Shown here one piece after another: positions 1 to 12,933 of a DNA stretch of 64,000 nucleotides. This DNA comes from Mytilus trossulus (lineage: Eukaryota; Mollusca; Bivalvia; Mytilida; Mytilidae): assembly GCF_036588685.1 (NCBI RefSeq), contig NC_086386.1, positions 6,046,117-6,110,116 of the forward strand, read 5' to 3'. The translations under genes and the position numbers were made by a program. Within the stretch, counting starts at the first letter, position 1; every line of letters begins with the position of its first letter. Under the pieces are notes generated by a model. It did no database searches. It was not told the DNA's origin and saw nothing but the letters and a program-made list of their open reading frames with translations.

Positions 1-1002
1 ACGTTTGTTTCATCTGTATTTACGATATTATCAAACTTTTATCATACATTGAAGAGTTAAGTGATTCGCTGAAAGGTTTATTATTCCAATACTCATTAAT
101 TACCAAGTGGTCTGAGAAGTTGATTCATAACAATCACTCCCCTTTCTGCACTGACTTTTTTCTGCAAACCCCACTTTGACTTCGATTTATACAACTCTTA
201 TCTTAATTGACCTTAATCGCCAGTTTTCCTGCTACATGTCAATGGATCTCTTGTAGTGATTCAGCTGCCTCTACTGATAACAAGTGCCCATCATGGATAG
301 CACTCACACAAAATTCATTCAATCGAATTATATGTATTAAACTATCAAGACTTTTATTAAGCTGTGATCTTCTTTAACCCCTTCTTTGCTAGCCAATGGT
401 TACGATTTCCACCCCCTCCTTTTAACCATTGATGGATTGAGATGGAATTACGTAAACACAGCCTAATGCTTTCATTGAATGCAGTCGAAACTGGATGCGT
501 CAAATCAAAAAGCAGATAAACCATGATCACGTGTAAATGTAGAAAATGTAGGTAAACATTTATCAAATGTTGATTGTGCAACAAGTATTTATACTCCACA
601 ATAAACGACGTTATTTAGTGACAATTTTAATGTCTTAATCAACTAATAGAATCCTGCGATTGTTTTCGAACACATGTTGAAATATCAGCATATATTTTCG
701 TATCCTGCTTCACAAAGTTTGTAGACTCGAGACGCTACCTTGTTTGTACCTAAAACTGAAGAGAGTTCAAGTGCTTTCATTGATCAAAAATACTGTATTT
801 GGAATGGACGTTACTCTATTAACTGATAGATGGCGCAACATTGATCACAAATGTTGGCTTAATCTGCCAAGGGTGGAGAAGAGGGTAGTGGATCGTAACA
901 CTTGGCTACTGAAGATACGTAAACACAAAGATAAGATTAATTTTATGGAAAAGTAAGTGTACTCACACACGATTTTAAAGGTGAAAAGAGAAAAATGTAA
1001 AA
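1..1002. other. Unannotated left edge
   Basis: AT-rich sequence before the satellite. Only short open frames without recognisable domains occur, and no RNA gene or known repeat was recognised. The satellite starts abruptly at 1003 after an A-rich stretch. Confidence 0.4.
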
Positions 1003-4000
1003 TAATCCTGGTACCTTTGATAACTATTTACACCACTGGGTCGATGCCACTGCTGGTGGACGTTTCGTCCCCGAGGGTATCACCAGCCCAGTAGTCAACA
1101 CTTCGGTGTTGACATGAATATCAATAATGTGGTCATTTTTATAAATTTCCTGTATATAAAACTATATAAACTTTTTGAAAAACTAAGGATTTTCTTATCC
1201 CAGGCATAGATTACCTTAGCCGTATTTGGCACAACTTTTTGGAATTTTGGATCCTCAATGCTCTTCAACATTGTACTTGTTTGGGTTTATAAATATTTTT
1301 GATTTGAGCGTCACTGATGAGTCTTATGTAGACGAAACGCGCGTCTGGCGTACTAAATTATAATCCTGGTACCTTTGATAACTATTTACACCACTGGGTC
1401 GATGCCACTGCTGGTGGACGTTTCGTCCCCGAGGGTATCACCAGCCCAGTAGTCAACACTTCGGTGTTGACATGAATATCAATAATGTGGTCATTTTTAT
1501 AAATTTCCTGTATATAAAACTATATAAACTTTTTGAAAAACTAAGGATTTTCTTATCCCAGGCATAGATTACCTTAGCTGTATTTGGCACAACTTTTTGG
1601 AATTTTGGATCCTCAATGCTCTTCAACATTGTACTTGTTTGGGTTTATAAATATTTTTGATTTGAGCGTCACTGATGAGTCTTATGTAGACGAAACGCGC
1701 GTCTGGCGTACTAAATTATAATCCTGGTACCTTTGATAACTATTTACACCACTGGGTCGATGCCACTGCTGGTGGACGTTTCGTCCCCGAGGGTATCACC
1801 AGCCCAGTAGTCAACACTTCGGTGTTGACATGAATATCAATAATGTGGTCATTTTTATAAATTTCCTGTATATAAAACTATATAAACTTTTTGAAAAACT
1901 AAGGATTTTCTTATCCCAGGCATAGATTACCTTAGCCGTATTTGGCACAACTTTTTGGAATTTTGGATCCTCAATGCTCTTCAACATTGTACTTGTTTGG
2001 GTTTATAAATATTTTTGATTTGAGCGTCACTGATGAGTCTTATGTAGACGAAACGCGCGTCTGGCGTACTAAATTATAATCCTGGTACCTTTGATAACTA
2101 TTTACACCACTGGGTCGATGCCACTGCTGGTGGACGTTTCGTCCCCGAGGGTATCACCAGCCCAGTAGTCAACACTTCGGTGTTGACATGAATATCAATA
2201 ATGTGGTCATTTTTATAAATTTCCTGTATATAAAACTATATAAACTTTTTGAAAAACTAAGGATTTTCGTATCCCAGGCATAGATTACCTTAGCCGTATT
2301 TGGCACAACTTTTTGGAATTTTGGATCCTCAATGCTCTTCAACATTGTACTTGTTTGGGTTTATAAATATTTTTGATTTGAGCGTCACTGATGAGTCTTA
2401 TGTAGACGAAACGCGCGTCTGGCGTACTAAATTATAATCCTGGTACCTTTGATAACTATTTACACCACTGGGTCGATGCCACTGCTGGTGGACGTTTCGT
2501 CCCCGAGGGTATCACCAGCCCAGTAGTCAACACTTCGGTGTTGACATGAATATCAATAATGTGGTCATTTTTATAAATTTCCTGTATATAAAACTATATA
2601 AACTTTTTGAAAAACTAAGGATTTTCTTATCCCAGGCATAGATTACCTTAGCCGTATTTGGCACAACTTTTTGGAATTTTGGATCCTCAATGCTCTTCAA
2701 AATTGTACTTGTTTGGGTTTATAAATATTTTTGATTTGAGCGTCACTGATGAGTCTTATGTAGACGAAACGCGCGTCTGGCGTACTAAATTATAATCCTG
2801 GTACCTTTGATAACTATTTACACCACTGGGTCGATGCCACTGCTGGTGGACGTTTCGTCCCCGAGGGTATCACCAGCCCAGTAGTCAACACTTCGGTGTT
2901 GACATGAATATCAATAATGTGGTCATTTTTATAAATTTCCTGTATATAAAACTATATAAACTTTTTGAAAAACTAAGGATTTTCTTATCCCAGGCATAGA
3001 TTACCTTAGCCGTATTTGGCACAACTTTTTGGAATTTTGGATCCTCAATGCTCTTCAACATTGTACTTGTTTGGGTTTATAAATATTTTTGATTTGAGCG
3101 TCACTGATGAGTCTTATGTAGACGAAACGCGCGTCTGGCGTACTAAATTATAATCCTGGTACCTTTGATAACTATTTACACCACTGGGTCGATGCCACTG
3201 CTGGTGGACGTTTCGTCCCCGAGGGTATCACCAGCCCAGTAGTCAACACTTCGGTGTTGACATGAATATCAATAATGTGGTCATTTTTATAAATTTCCTG
3301 TATATAAAACTATATAAACTTTTTGAAAAACTAAGGATTTTCTTATCCCAGGCATAGATTACCTTAGCCGTATTTGGCACAACTTTTTGGAATTTTGGAT
3401 CCTCAATGCTCTTCAACATTGTACTTGTTTGGGTTTATAAATATTTTTGATTTGAGCGTCACTGATGAGTCTTATGTAGACGAAACGCGCGTCTGGCGTA
3501 CTAAATTATAATCCTGGTACCTTTGATAACTATTTACACCACTGGGTCGATGCCACTGCTGGTGGACGTTTCGTCCCCGAGGGTATCACCAGCCCAGTAG
3601 TCAACACTTCGGTGTTGACATGAATATCAATAATGTGGTCATTTTTATAAATTTCCTGTATATAAAACTATATAAACTTTTTGAAAAACTAAGGATTTTC
3701 TTATCCCAGGCATAGATTACCTTAGCCGTATTTGGCACAACTTTTTGGAATTTTGGATCCTCAATGCTCTTCAAAATTGTACTTGTTTGGGTTTATAAAT
3801 ATTTTTGATTTGAGCGTCACTGATGAGTCTTATGTAGACGAAACGCGCGTCTGGCGTACTAAATTATAATCCTGGTACCTTTGATAACTATTTACACCAC
3901 TGGGTCGATGCCACTGCTGGTGGACGTTTCGTCCCCGAGGGTATCACCAGCCCAGTAGTCAACACTTCGGTGTTGACATGAATATCAATAATGTGGTCAT

Positions 4001-7000
4001 TTTTATAAATTTCCTGTATATAAAACTATATAAACTTTTTGAAAAACTAAGGATTTTCTTATCCCAGGCATAGATTACCTTAGTCGTATTTGGCACAACT
4101 TTTTGGAATTTTGGATCCTCAATGCTCTTCAACATTGTACTTGTTTGGGTTTATAGATATTTTGATTTGAGCGTCACTGATGAGTCTTATGTAGACGAAA
4201 CGCGCGTCTGGCGTACTAAATTATAATCCTGGTACCTTTGATAACTATTTACACCACTGGGTCGATGCCACTGCTGGTGGACGTTTCGTCCCCGAGGGTA
4301 TCACCAGCCCAGTAGTCAACACTTCGGTGTTGACATGAATATCAATAATGTGGTCATTTTTATAAATTTCCTGTATATAAAACTATATAAACTTTTTGAA
4401 AAACTAAGGATTTTCTTATCCCAGGCATAGATTACCTTAGCCGTATTTGGCACAACTTTTTTGAATTTTGGATCCTCAATGCTCTTCAACATTGTACTTG
4501 TTTGGGTTTATAAATATTTTTGATTTGAGCGTCACTGATGAGTCTTATGTAGACGAAACGCGCGTCTGGCGTACTAAATTATAATCCTGGTACCTTTGAT
4601 AACTATTTACACCACTGGGTCGATGCCACTGCTGGTGGACGTTTCGTCCCCGAGGGTATCACCAGCCCAGTAGTCAACACTTCGGTGTTGACATGAATAT
4701 CAATAATGTGGTCATTTTTATAAATTTCCTGTATATAAAACTATATAAACTTTTTGAAAAACTAAGGATTTTCTTATCCCAGGCATAGATTACCTTAGCC
4801 GTATTTGGCACAACTTTTTGGAATTTTGGATCCTCAATGCTCTTCAAAATTGTACTTGTTTGGGTTTATAAATATTTTTGATTTGAGCGTCACTGATGAG
4901 TCTTATGTAGACGAAACGCGCGTCTGGCGTACTAAATTATAATCCTGGTACCTTTGATAACTATTTACACCACTGGGTCGATGCCACTGCTGGTGGACGT
5001 TTCGTCCCCGAGGGTATCACCAGCCCAGTAGTCAACACTTCGGTGTTGACATGAATATCAATAATGTGGTCATTTTTATAAATTTCCTGTATATAAAACT
5101 ATATAAACTTTTTGAAAAACTAAGGATTTTCTTATCCCAGGCATAGATTACCTTAGTCGTATTTGGCACAACTTTTTGGAATTTTGGATCCTCAATGCTC
5201 TTCAACATTGTACTTGTTTGGGTTTATAGATATTTTTGATTTGAGCGTCACTGATGAGTCTTATGTAGACGAAACGCGCGTCTGGCGTACTAAATTATAA
5301 TCCTGGTACCTTTGATAACTATTTACACCACTGGGTCGATGCCACTGCTGGTGGACGTTTCGTCCCCGAGGGTATCACCAGCCCAGTAGTCAACACTTCG
5401 GTGTTGACATGAATATCAATAATGTGGTCATTTTTATAAATTTCCTGTATATAAAACTATATAAACTTTTTGAAAAACTAAGGATTTTCTTATCCCAGGC
5501 ATAGATTACCTTAGCCGTATTTGGCACAACTTTTTGGAATTTTGGATCCTCAATGCTCTTCAACATTGTACTTGTTTGGGTTTATAAATATTTTTGATTT
5601 GAGCGTCACTGATGAGTCTTATGTAGACGAAACGCGCGTCTGGCGTACTAAATTATAATCCTGGTACCTTTGATAACTATTTACACCACTGGGTCGATGC
5701 CACTGCTGGTGGACGTTTCGTCCCCGAGGGTATCACCAGCCCAGTAGTCAACACTTCGGTGTTGACATGAATATCAATAATGTGGTCATTTTTATAAATT
5801 TCCTGTATATAAAACTATATAAACTTTTTGAAAAACTAAGGATTTTCTTATCCCAGGCATAGATTACCTTAGCCGTATTTGGCACAACTTTTTGGAATTT
5901 TGGATCCTCAATGCTCTTCAAAATTGTACTTGTTTGGGTTTATAAATATTTTTGATTTGAGCGTCACTGATGAGTCTTATGTAGACGAAACGCGCGTCTG
6001 GCGTACTAAATTATAATCCTGGTACCTTTGATAACTATTTACACCACTGGGTCGATGCCACTGCTGGTGGACGTTTCGTCCCCGAGGGTATCACCAGCCC
6101 AGTAGTCAACACTTCGGTGTTGACATGAATATCAATAATGTGGTCATTTTTATAAATTTCCTGTATATAAAACTATATAAACTTTTTGAAAAACTAAGGA
6201 TTTTCTTATCCCAGGCATAGATTACCTTAGTCGTATTTGGCACAACTTTTTGGAATTTTGGATCCTCAATGCTCTTCAACATTGTACTTGTTTGGGTTTA
6301 TAGATATTTTGATTTGAGCGTCACTGATGAGTCTTATGTAGACGAAACGCGCGTCTGGCGTACTAAATTATAATCCTGGTACCTTTGATAACTATTTACA
6401 CCACTGGGTCGATGCCACTGCTGGTGGACGTTTCGTCCCCGAGGGTATCACCAGCCCAGTAGTCAACACTTCGGTGTTGACATGAATATCAATAATGTGG
6501 TCATTTTTATAAATTTCCTGTATATAAAACTATATAAACTTTTTGAAAAACTAAGGATTTTCTTATCCCAGGCATAGATTACCTTAGCCGTATTTGGCAC
6601 AACTTTTTTGAATTTTGGATCCTCAATGCTCTTCAACATTGTACTTGTTTGGGTTTATAAATATTTTTGATTTGAGCGTCACTGATGAGTCTTATGTAGA
6701 CGAAACGCGCGTCTGGCGTACTAAATTATAATCCTGGTACCTTTGATAACTATTTACACCACTGGGTCGATGCCACTGCTGGTGGACGTTTCGTCCCCGA
6801 GGGTATCACCAGCCCAGTAGTCAACACTTCGGTGTTGACATGAATATCAATAATGTGGTCATTTTTATAAATTTCCTGTATATAAAACTATATAAACTTT
6901 TTGAAAAACTAAGGATTTTCTTATCCCAGGCATAGATTACCTTAGCCGTATTTGGCACAACTTTTTGGAATTTTGGATCCTCAATGCTCTTCAAAATTGT

Positions 7001-9620
7001 ACTTGTTTGGGTTTATAAATATTTTTGATTTGAGCGTCACTGATGAGTCTTATGTAGACGAAACGCGCGTCTGGCGTACTAAATTATAATCCTGGTACCT
7101 TTGATAACTATTTACACCACTGGGTCGATGCCACTGCTGGTGGACGTTTCGTCCCCGAGGGTATCACCAGCCCAGTAGTCAACACTTCGGTGTTGACATG
7201 AATATCAATAATGTGGTCATTTTTATAAATTTCCTGTATATAAAACTATATAAACTTTTTGAAAAACTAAGGATTTTCTTATCCCAGGCATAGATTACCT
7301 TAGTCGTATTTGGCACAACTTTTTGGAATTTTGGATCCTCAATGCTCTTCAACATTGTACTTGTTTGGGTTTATAGATATTTTTGATTTGAGCGTCACTG
7401 ATGAGTCTTATGTAGACGAAACGCGCGTCTGGCGTACTAAATTATAATCCTGGTACCTTTGATAACTATTTACACCACTGGGTCGATGCCACTGCTGGTG
7501 GACGTTTCGTCCCCGAGGGTATCACCAGCCCAGTAGTCAACACTTCGGTGTTGACATGAATATCAATAATGTGGTCATTTTTATAAATTTCCTGTATATA
7601 AAACTATATAAACTTTTTGAAAAACTAAGGATTTTCTTATCCCAGGCATAGATTACCTTAGTCGTATTTGGCACAACTTTTTGGAATTTTGGATCCTCAA
7701 TGCTCTTCAACATTGTACTTGTTTGGGTTTATAGATATTTTTGATTTGAGCGTCACTGATGAGTCTTATGTAGACGAAACGCGCGTCTGGCGTACTAAAT
7801 TATAATCCTGGTACCTTTGATAACTATTTACACCACTGGGTCGATGCCACTGCTGGTGGACGTTTCGTCCCCGAGGGTATCACCAGCCCAGTAGTCAACA
7901 CTTCGGTGTTGACATGAATATCAATAATGTGGTCATTTTTATAAATTTCCTGTATATAAAACTATATAAACTTTTTGAAAAACTAAGGATTTTCTTATCC
8001 CAGGCATAGATTACCTTAGCCGTATTTGGCACAACTTTTTGGAATTTTGGATCCTCAATGCTCTTCAACATTGTACTTGTTTGGGTTTATAAATAATTTT
8101 GATTTGAGCGTCACTGATGAGTCTTATGTAGACGAAACGCGCGTCTGGCGTACTAAATTATAATCCTGGTACCTTTGATAACTATTTACACCACTGGGTC
8201 GATGCCACTGCTGGTGGACGTTTCGTCCCCGAGGGTATCACCAGCCCAGTAGTCAACACTTCGGTGTTGACATGAATATCAATAATGTGGTCATTTTTAT
8301 AAATTTCCTGTATATAAAACTATATAAACTTTTTGAAAAACTAAGGATTTTCTTATCCCAGGCATAGATTACCTTAGCCGTATTTGGCACAACTTTTTGG
8401 AATTTTGGATCCTCAATGCTCTTCAAAATTGTACTTGTTTGGGTTTATAAATATTTTTGATTTGAGCGTCACTGATGAGTCTTATGTAGACGAAACGCGC
8501 GTCTGGCGTACTAAATTATAATCCTGGTACCTTTGATAACTATTTACACCACTGGGTCGATGCCACTGCTGGTGGACGTTTCGTCCCCGAGGGTATCACC
8601 AGCCCAGTAGTCAACACTTCGGTGTTGACATGAATATCAATAATGTGGTCATTTTTATAAATTTCCTGTATATAAAACTATATAAACTTTTTGAAAAACT
8701 AAGGATTTTCTTATCCCAGGCATAGATTACCTTAGTCGTATTTGGCACAACTTTTTGGAATTTTGGATCCTCAATGCTCTTCAACATTGTACTTGTTTGG
8801 GTTTATAGATATTTTTGATTTGAGCGTCACTGATGAGTCTTATGTAGACGAAACGCGCGTCTGGCGTACTAAATTATAATCCTGGTACCTTTGATAACTA
8901 TTTACACCACTGGGTCGATGCCACTGCTGGTGGACGTTTCGTCCCCGAGGGTATCACCAGCCCAGTAGTCAACACTTCGGTGTTGACATGAATATCAATA
9001 ATGTGGTCATTTTTATAAATTTCCTGTATATAAAACTATATAAACTTTTTGAAAAACTAAGGATTTTCTTATCCCAGGCATAGATTACCTTAGCCGTATT
9101 CGGCACAACTTTTTGGAATTTTGGATCCTCAATGCTCTTCAACATTGTACTTGTTTGGGTTTATAAATATTTTTGATTTGAGCGTCACTGATGAGTCTTA
9201 TGTAGACGAAACGCGCGTCTGACGTACTAAATTATAATCCTGGTACCTTTGATAACTATTTACACCACTGGGTCGATGCCACTGCTGGTGGACGTTTCGT
9301 CCCCGAGGGTATCACCAGCCCAGTAGTCAACACTTCGGTGTTGACATGAATATCAATAATGTGGTCATTTTTATAAATTTCCTGTATATAAAACTATATA
9401 AACTTTTTGAAAAACTAAGGATTTTCTTATCCCAGGCATAGATTACCTTAGCCGTATTTGGCACAACTTTTTGGAATTTTGGATCCTCAATGCTCTTCAA
9501 CATTGTACTTGTTTGGGTTTATAAATATTTTTGATTTGAGCGTCACTGATGAGTCTTATGTAGACAAAACGCGCGTCTGGCGTACTAAATTATAATCCTG
9601 GTACCTTTGATAACTATTTA
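1003..9620 (+). repeat. 358-bp satellite array with a hammerhead ribozyme in every unit
   Basis: Twenty-four complete head-to-tail units (first 1003-1360, last 9235-9592) plus 28 bp of a 25th. The period is 358 bp, or 357 in the units starting at 3867 and 6014, which lack one T. Units are nearly identical, with a few diagnostic differences. Each unit holds in order: a three-way-junction-like block (GCTGGTG pairing CACCAGC around two small hairpins), an 8-bp hairpin closed by TTCG, two TATATAAA-like motifs, and a type I hammerhead near its end. No unit has a credible protein frame. The architecture fits the non-coding retrozymes reported in animals, whose tandem transcripts self-cleave to small circular RNAs; that these copies are transcribed is inference. 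The array is long for a retrozyme and may be maintained as a satellite. Confidence 0.95.
1306..1352 (+). ncRNA. Type I hammerhead ribozyme (first of about 24)
   Basis: Core elements are in the canonical order. CTGATGA is followed by stem II (GTCT, loop TATGT, AGAC), then GAAA. Stem III is minimal: A-U, C-G, G-C closed by a 2-nt CG loop. The cleavage triplet is GTC, with predicted cut after 1345. Stem I pairs GCGTCA before the core with TGGCGT after the cut: A-U, C-G, U-G, G-C, C-G, G-U. All invariant core bases are present. Such short stem III forms are known from Penelope-like elements and retrozymes and often work best as dimers, which a tandem transcript would provide. The motif recurs every 358 bp to the end of the array. 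Confidence 0.9.
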
Positions 9621-9799
9621 AACTCTACAATGACATAGATGACAGTCTATGTTATCCGATGCTGCAAACTTGAGCAACTGTATTAAAAAACAAAAATTTG
9701 AATTATAAAAGTAACGATATTGAGAAAAGTCCTAATCGTGGTAAGATAAAAGGTTAAGAATCCTCTTTTTAAAAAACAAACTCATTTCGATATTGCGAG
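9621..9799. repeat. Array-flanking segment, copy 1
   Basis: A 179-bp non-satellite segment that recurs at 10753-10931 with only about two differences. It begins at the same junction with the satellite (after TAACTATTTA) in both places, so it and adjoining satellite were duplicated together. Confidence 0.85.
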
Positions 9800-10752
9800 T
9801 ATATAAAACTATATAAACTTTTTGAAAAACTAAGGATTTTCTTATCCCAGGCATAGATTACCTTAGCCGTATTTGGCACAACTTTTTGGAATTTTTGATC
9901 CTCAATGCTCTTCAACATTGTACTTGTTTGGGTTTATAAATATTTTTTAATTTGAGCGTCACTGATGAGTCTTATGTAGACGAAACGCGCGTCTGGCGTA
10001 CTAAATTATAATCCTGGTACCTTTGATAACTATTTACACCACTAGGTCGATGCCACTGCTGGTGGACGTTTCGTCCCCGAGGGTATCACCAGCCCAGTAG
10101 TCAACACTTCGGTGTTGACATGAATATCAATAATGTGGTCATTTTTATAAATTTCCTGTATATAAAACTATATAAACTTTTTGAAAAACTAAGGATTTTC
10201 TTATCCCAGGCATAGATTACCTTAGCCGTATTTGGCACAACTTTTTGGAATTTTGGATCCTCAATGCTCTTCAACATTGTACTTGTTTGGGTTTATAAAT
10301 ATTTTTGATTTGAGCGTCACTGATGAGTCTTATGTAGACGAAACGCGCGTCTGGCGTACTAAATTATAATCCTGGTACCTTTGATAACTATTTACACCAC
10401 TGGGTCGATGCCACTGCTGGTGGACGTTTCGTCCCCGAGGGTATCACCAGCCCAGTAGTCAACACTTCGGTGTTGACATGAATATCAATAATGTGGTCAT
10501 TTTTATAAATTTCCTGTATATAAAACTATATAAACTTTTTGAAAAACTAAGGATTTTCTTATCCCAGGCATAGATTACCTTAGCCGTATTTGGCACAACT
10601 TTTTGGAATTTTGGATCCTCAATGCTCTTCAACATTGTACTTGTTTGGGTTTATAAATATTTTTGATTTGAGCGTCACTGATGAGTCTTATGTAGACAAA
10701 ACGCGCGTCTGGCGTACTAAATTATAATCCTGGTACCTTTGATAACTATTTA
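9800..10752 (+). repeat. Second, shorter hammerhead satellite block
   Basis: About 2.7 units of the 358-bp repeat. It starts mid-unit at the TATATAAAAC motif and ends at the same point as the main array. Two hammerhead cores are intact (near 9954-10000 and 10312-10360). The last (near 10670-10718) reads AAAA in place of GAAA, exactly like the last unit of the main array at about 9565. This supports duplication of the array end with its flank. Confidence 0.88.
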
Positions 10753-10931
10753 AACTCTACAATGACATAGATGACAGTCTATGTTATCCGATGCTGAAAA
10801 CTTGAGCAACTGTATTAAAAAACAAAAATTTGAATTATAAAAATAACGATATTGAGAAAAGTCCTAATCGTGGTAAGATAAAAGGTTAAGAATCCTCTTT
10901 TTAAAAAACAAACTCATTTCGATATTGCGAG
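10753..10931. repeat. Array-flanking segment, copy 2
   Basis: Second copy of the 179-bp segment at 9621-9799. Here it continues into single-copy-looking DNA (TTATTATGC...), so this is probably the original right border of the satellite. Confidence 0.85.
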
Positions 10932-12119
10932 TTATTATGCTTATGTCAGTAATGTAAACAATCTGGCAGTAAGTTCTAATTTCCTTTAGTCAACATTGGT
11001 GATCCTTGATAGGAGAAACACTTCAGTAGTGTAAATTTTAAATATATATCATTTCTTTCCTGATAAGATTAATAGAATATTGTTCAGCATAGCACAACCG
11101 AAATTTCATTTTTCTTGTATTTGTGTTCATCCAATGGAGTAAACTCCTCTGCAAGGCAATTGTAATCCACCCTAATTTTTTTTATCACATTTCAGAAATG
11201 TGGAAATAAACATTTGTTTTCCAAAGACGTAGGTTGATTACCAAAGAGACAACGCTCTATCAAAGTACAAATGACATTGTAGTTAACAACTGTATGTCAC
11301 TGTACAGAATTGAACAATAAGAAAATTCATACTGCATAATAAGCTTTAAAAGCCTCTAAAATGTTTTGACAGTCGCTGCTTCTCTAGTGGAACCAAATTT
11401 TAAAATACAAACTTTGAGGAGCTGTTGTAACCAAAAAAGTACTATCAGAAAAAGCAACCTCGACAATTACAATCATAAAGTTATCTTCTCAATTCATTTT
11501 GACGACTCTTTTCAGACTTGGAACTCCAAAAAAACACAACAACAAATACTTATACTTCTGTTACGTTTTATTTCATTTATTTTTTTCAGATTTCTCATTT
11601 TGCAATAACTAATTTATCTTCATCAGTTTTTATTTTTCAGAAACTGATAATGAAATTAAGTATTTAAACGCGCATTATTCTTTCAATTTTGTTGGGGAAC
11701 ATTTTACAAAAGTACTATTTACGAAGAAAAAAGTTCAAAATTGTTTTTATTTCTGCAACCAGAATATTTAATCCGAAGAAATCTGACACAGTTTGTTGTT
11801 CAAACTCTGGATTTTATCAATCATTCACTGTCATTTACAATTTGATTTTAATATTCAGTAAAACTGTGTCATCACTTCAAAAAATATAAGGTTCTGCGAA
11901 ACCAAGTGTCTCGCCTACTATATTTATCTAATAAATGTTTTCTGTCCACATATGATTAACATACAGAAAAACAAGAAATATGTTTTACAAATTGGCCTCC
12001 TATATACTAGCTTTTGATCAGAAACAAGCTTCTGTCTAAGTTTGGAAGAAATCGAGGATAGTTTAAGAAAGTTATTAAAATTTCAAAACTCTAACCGCAA
12101 AGTGAATATTTCTGGATGC
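10932..12119. other. AT-rich stretch with small repeat relics
   Basis: No gene seen. About 11218-11345 resembles, in reverse orientation, the dispersed repeat that is better preserved at 12300-12470 (phrases like ACCAAAGAGACAAC and a GAACAATAAG block). The short frames here have no recognisable domain. Confidence 0.35.
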
Positions 12120-12475
12120 TTGTTAGGGGGGGTAGAGATCCCGCTAACATGTTTAACCCCGCCACATTATCTATGTATTTGCCTGTCCCAAGTCAGGAGC
12201 CTGTAATTCAGTGGTTGTCGTTTGTTTATGTGTTACATGTTTGTTTTTCGTTCATTTATTTTACATAAATAAAGCCGTTAGTTTTCTCGTTTCAATTGTT
12301 TTACATTGTCTTATCTGGGCCTTTTATAGCTGACTGTGCGGTATGGGCTTTGCTCATTGTTGAAGGCCGTACGGTGACCTATAGTTGTTAATGGTTGTGT
12401 CATTTTTGTATTTTGTGGATAGTTGTCTCATTGGCAATCATACCACATCTTTTTTTTATATCATATATTTTAACG
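12120..12475 (+). repeat. Dispersed repeat (AACATGTTTAACCCCGCC family) with T-rich tail
   Basis: Contains AACATGTTTAACCCCGCC, then TGCCTGTCCCAAGTCAGGAG, then a block with GTACGGTGACCTATAGTTG and a GTTGTCTCATTGGCAATCAT end followed by a T run. The first part recurs near 18880-18960 and 50120-50160; the last part near 17655 and 38410, and reversed at 25490-25620. It behaves as the 3' region of a retroelement family, but no coding part is attached here. Confidence 0.6.
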
Positions 12476-12933
12476 CTCACGAGCAAATTTTTTTTAAAGT
12501 TTCTTACATCTATCATTATGCATATTCAGTAAACATTATGCCCTTTTCTTTTTCGTTTTAAATCATTTATCAATTGGTTGTCCTAATAAAAATAGTTGTA
12601 GACGCATAGATTATTATTTCAATTCAGAGACAACAATAAGCCTCGAGCTCAGTGAGGTAAAAGTTGAGTTACAGGGAACAGAACCTCAACGTCAACCACC
12701 AAACGAACAGAGTTTGAGACCGGCCAGTGAAGGTATGTTAGCTTTAATCTTTAAAAAGCTTAGCAACGGTGGTTAAGATTCTGCTATGCTTTGTATTTAG
12801 AAATATTTTCTTTTAGTTTAAATTAAATTTTCATCATTGGTATATTTTAAATGTTTGGTGTCTCCGGCTTTGATACAGAAATTCTCAAAAAGCTGTCTTA
12901 TATTTTGAAGAAAGGTCCTAACTTTTGTAATTA

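Noticed and set aside
357..956. Two short frames at the left edge
   Set aside because: No domain, no splice or promoter context, composition typical of chance frames.
1065..1104. Antisense second hammerhead in the unit (CTGGTGA...GGGGACGAAAC)
   Set aside because: Core A6 is G, stem II closes poorly and no proper stem III or cleavage site follows. The GCTGGTG/CACCAGC junction explains the sequence better.
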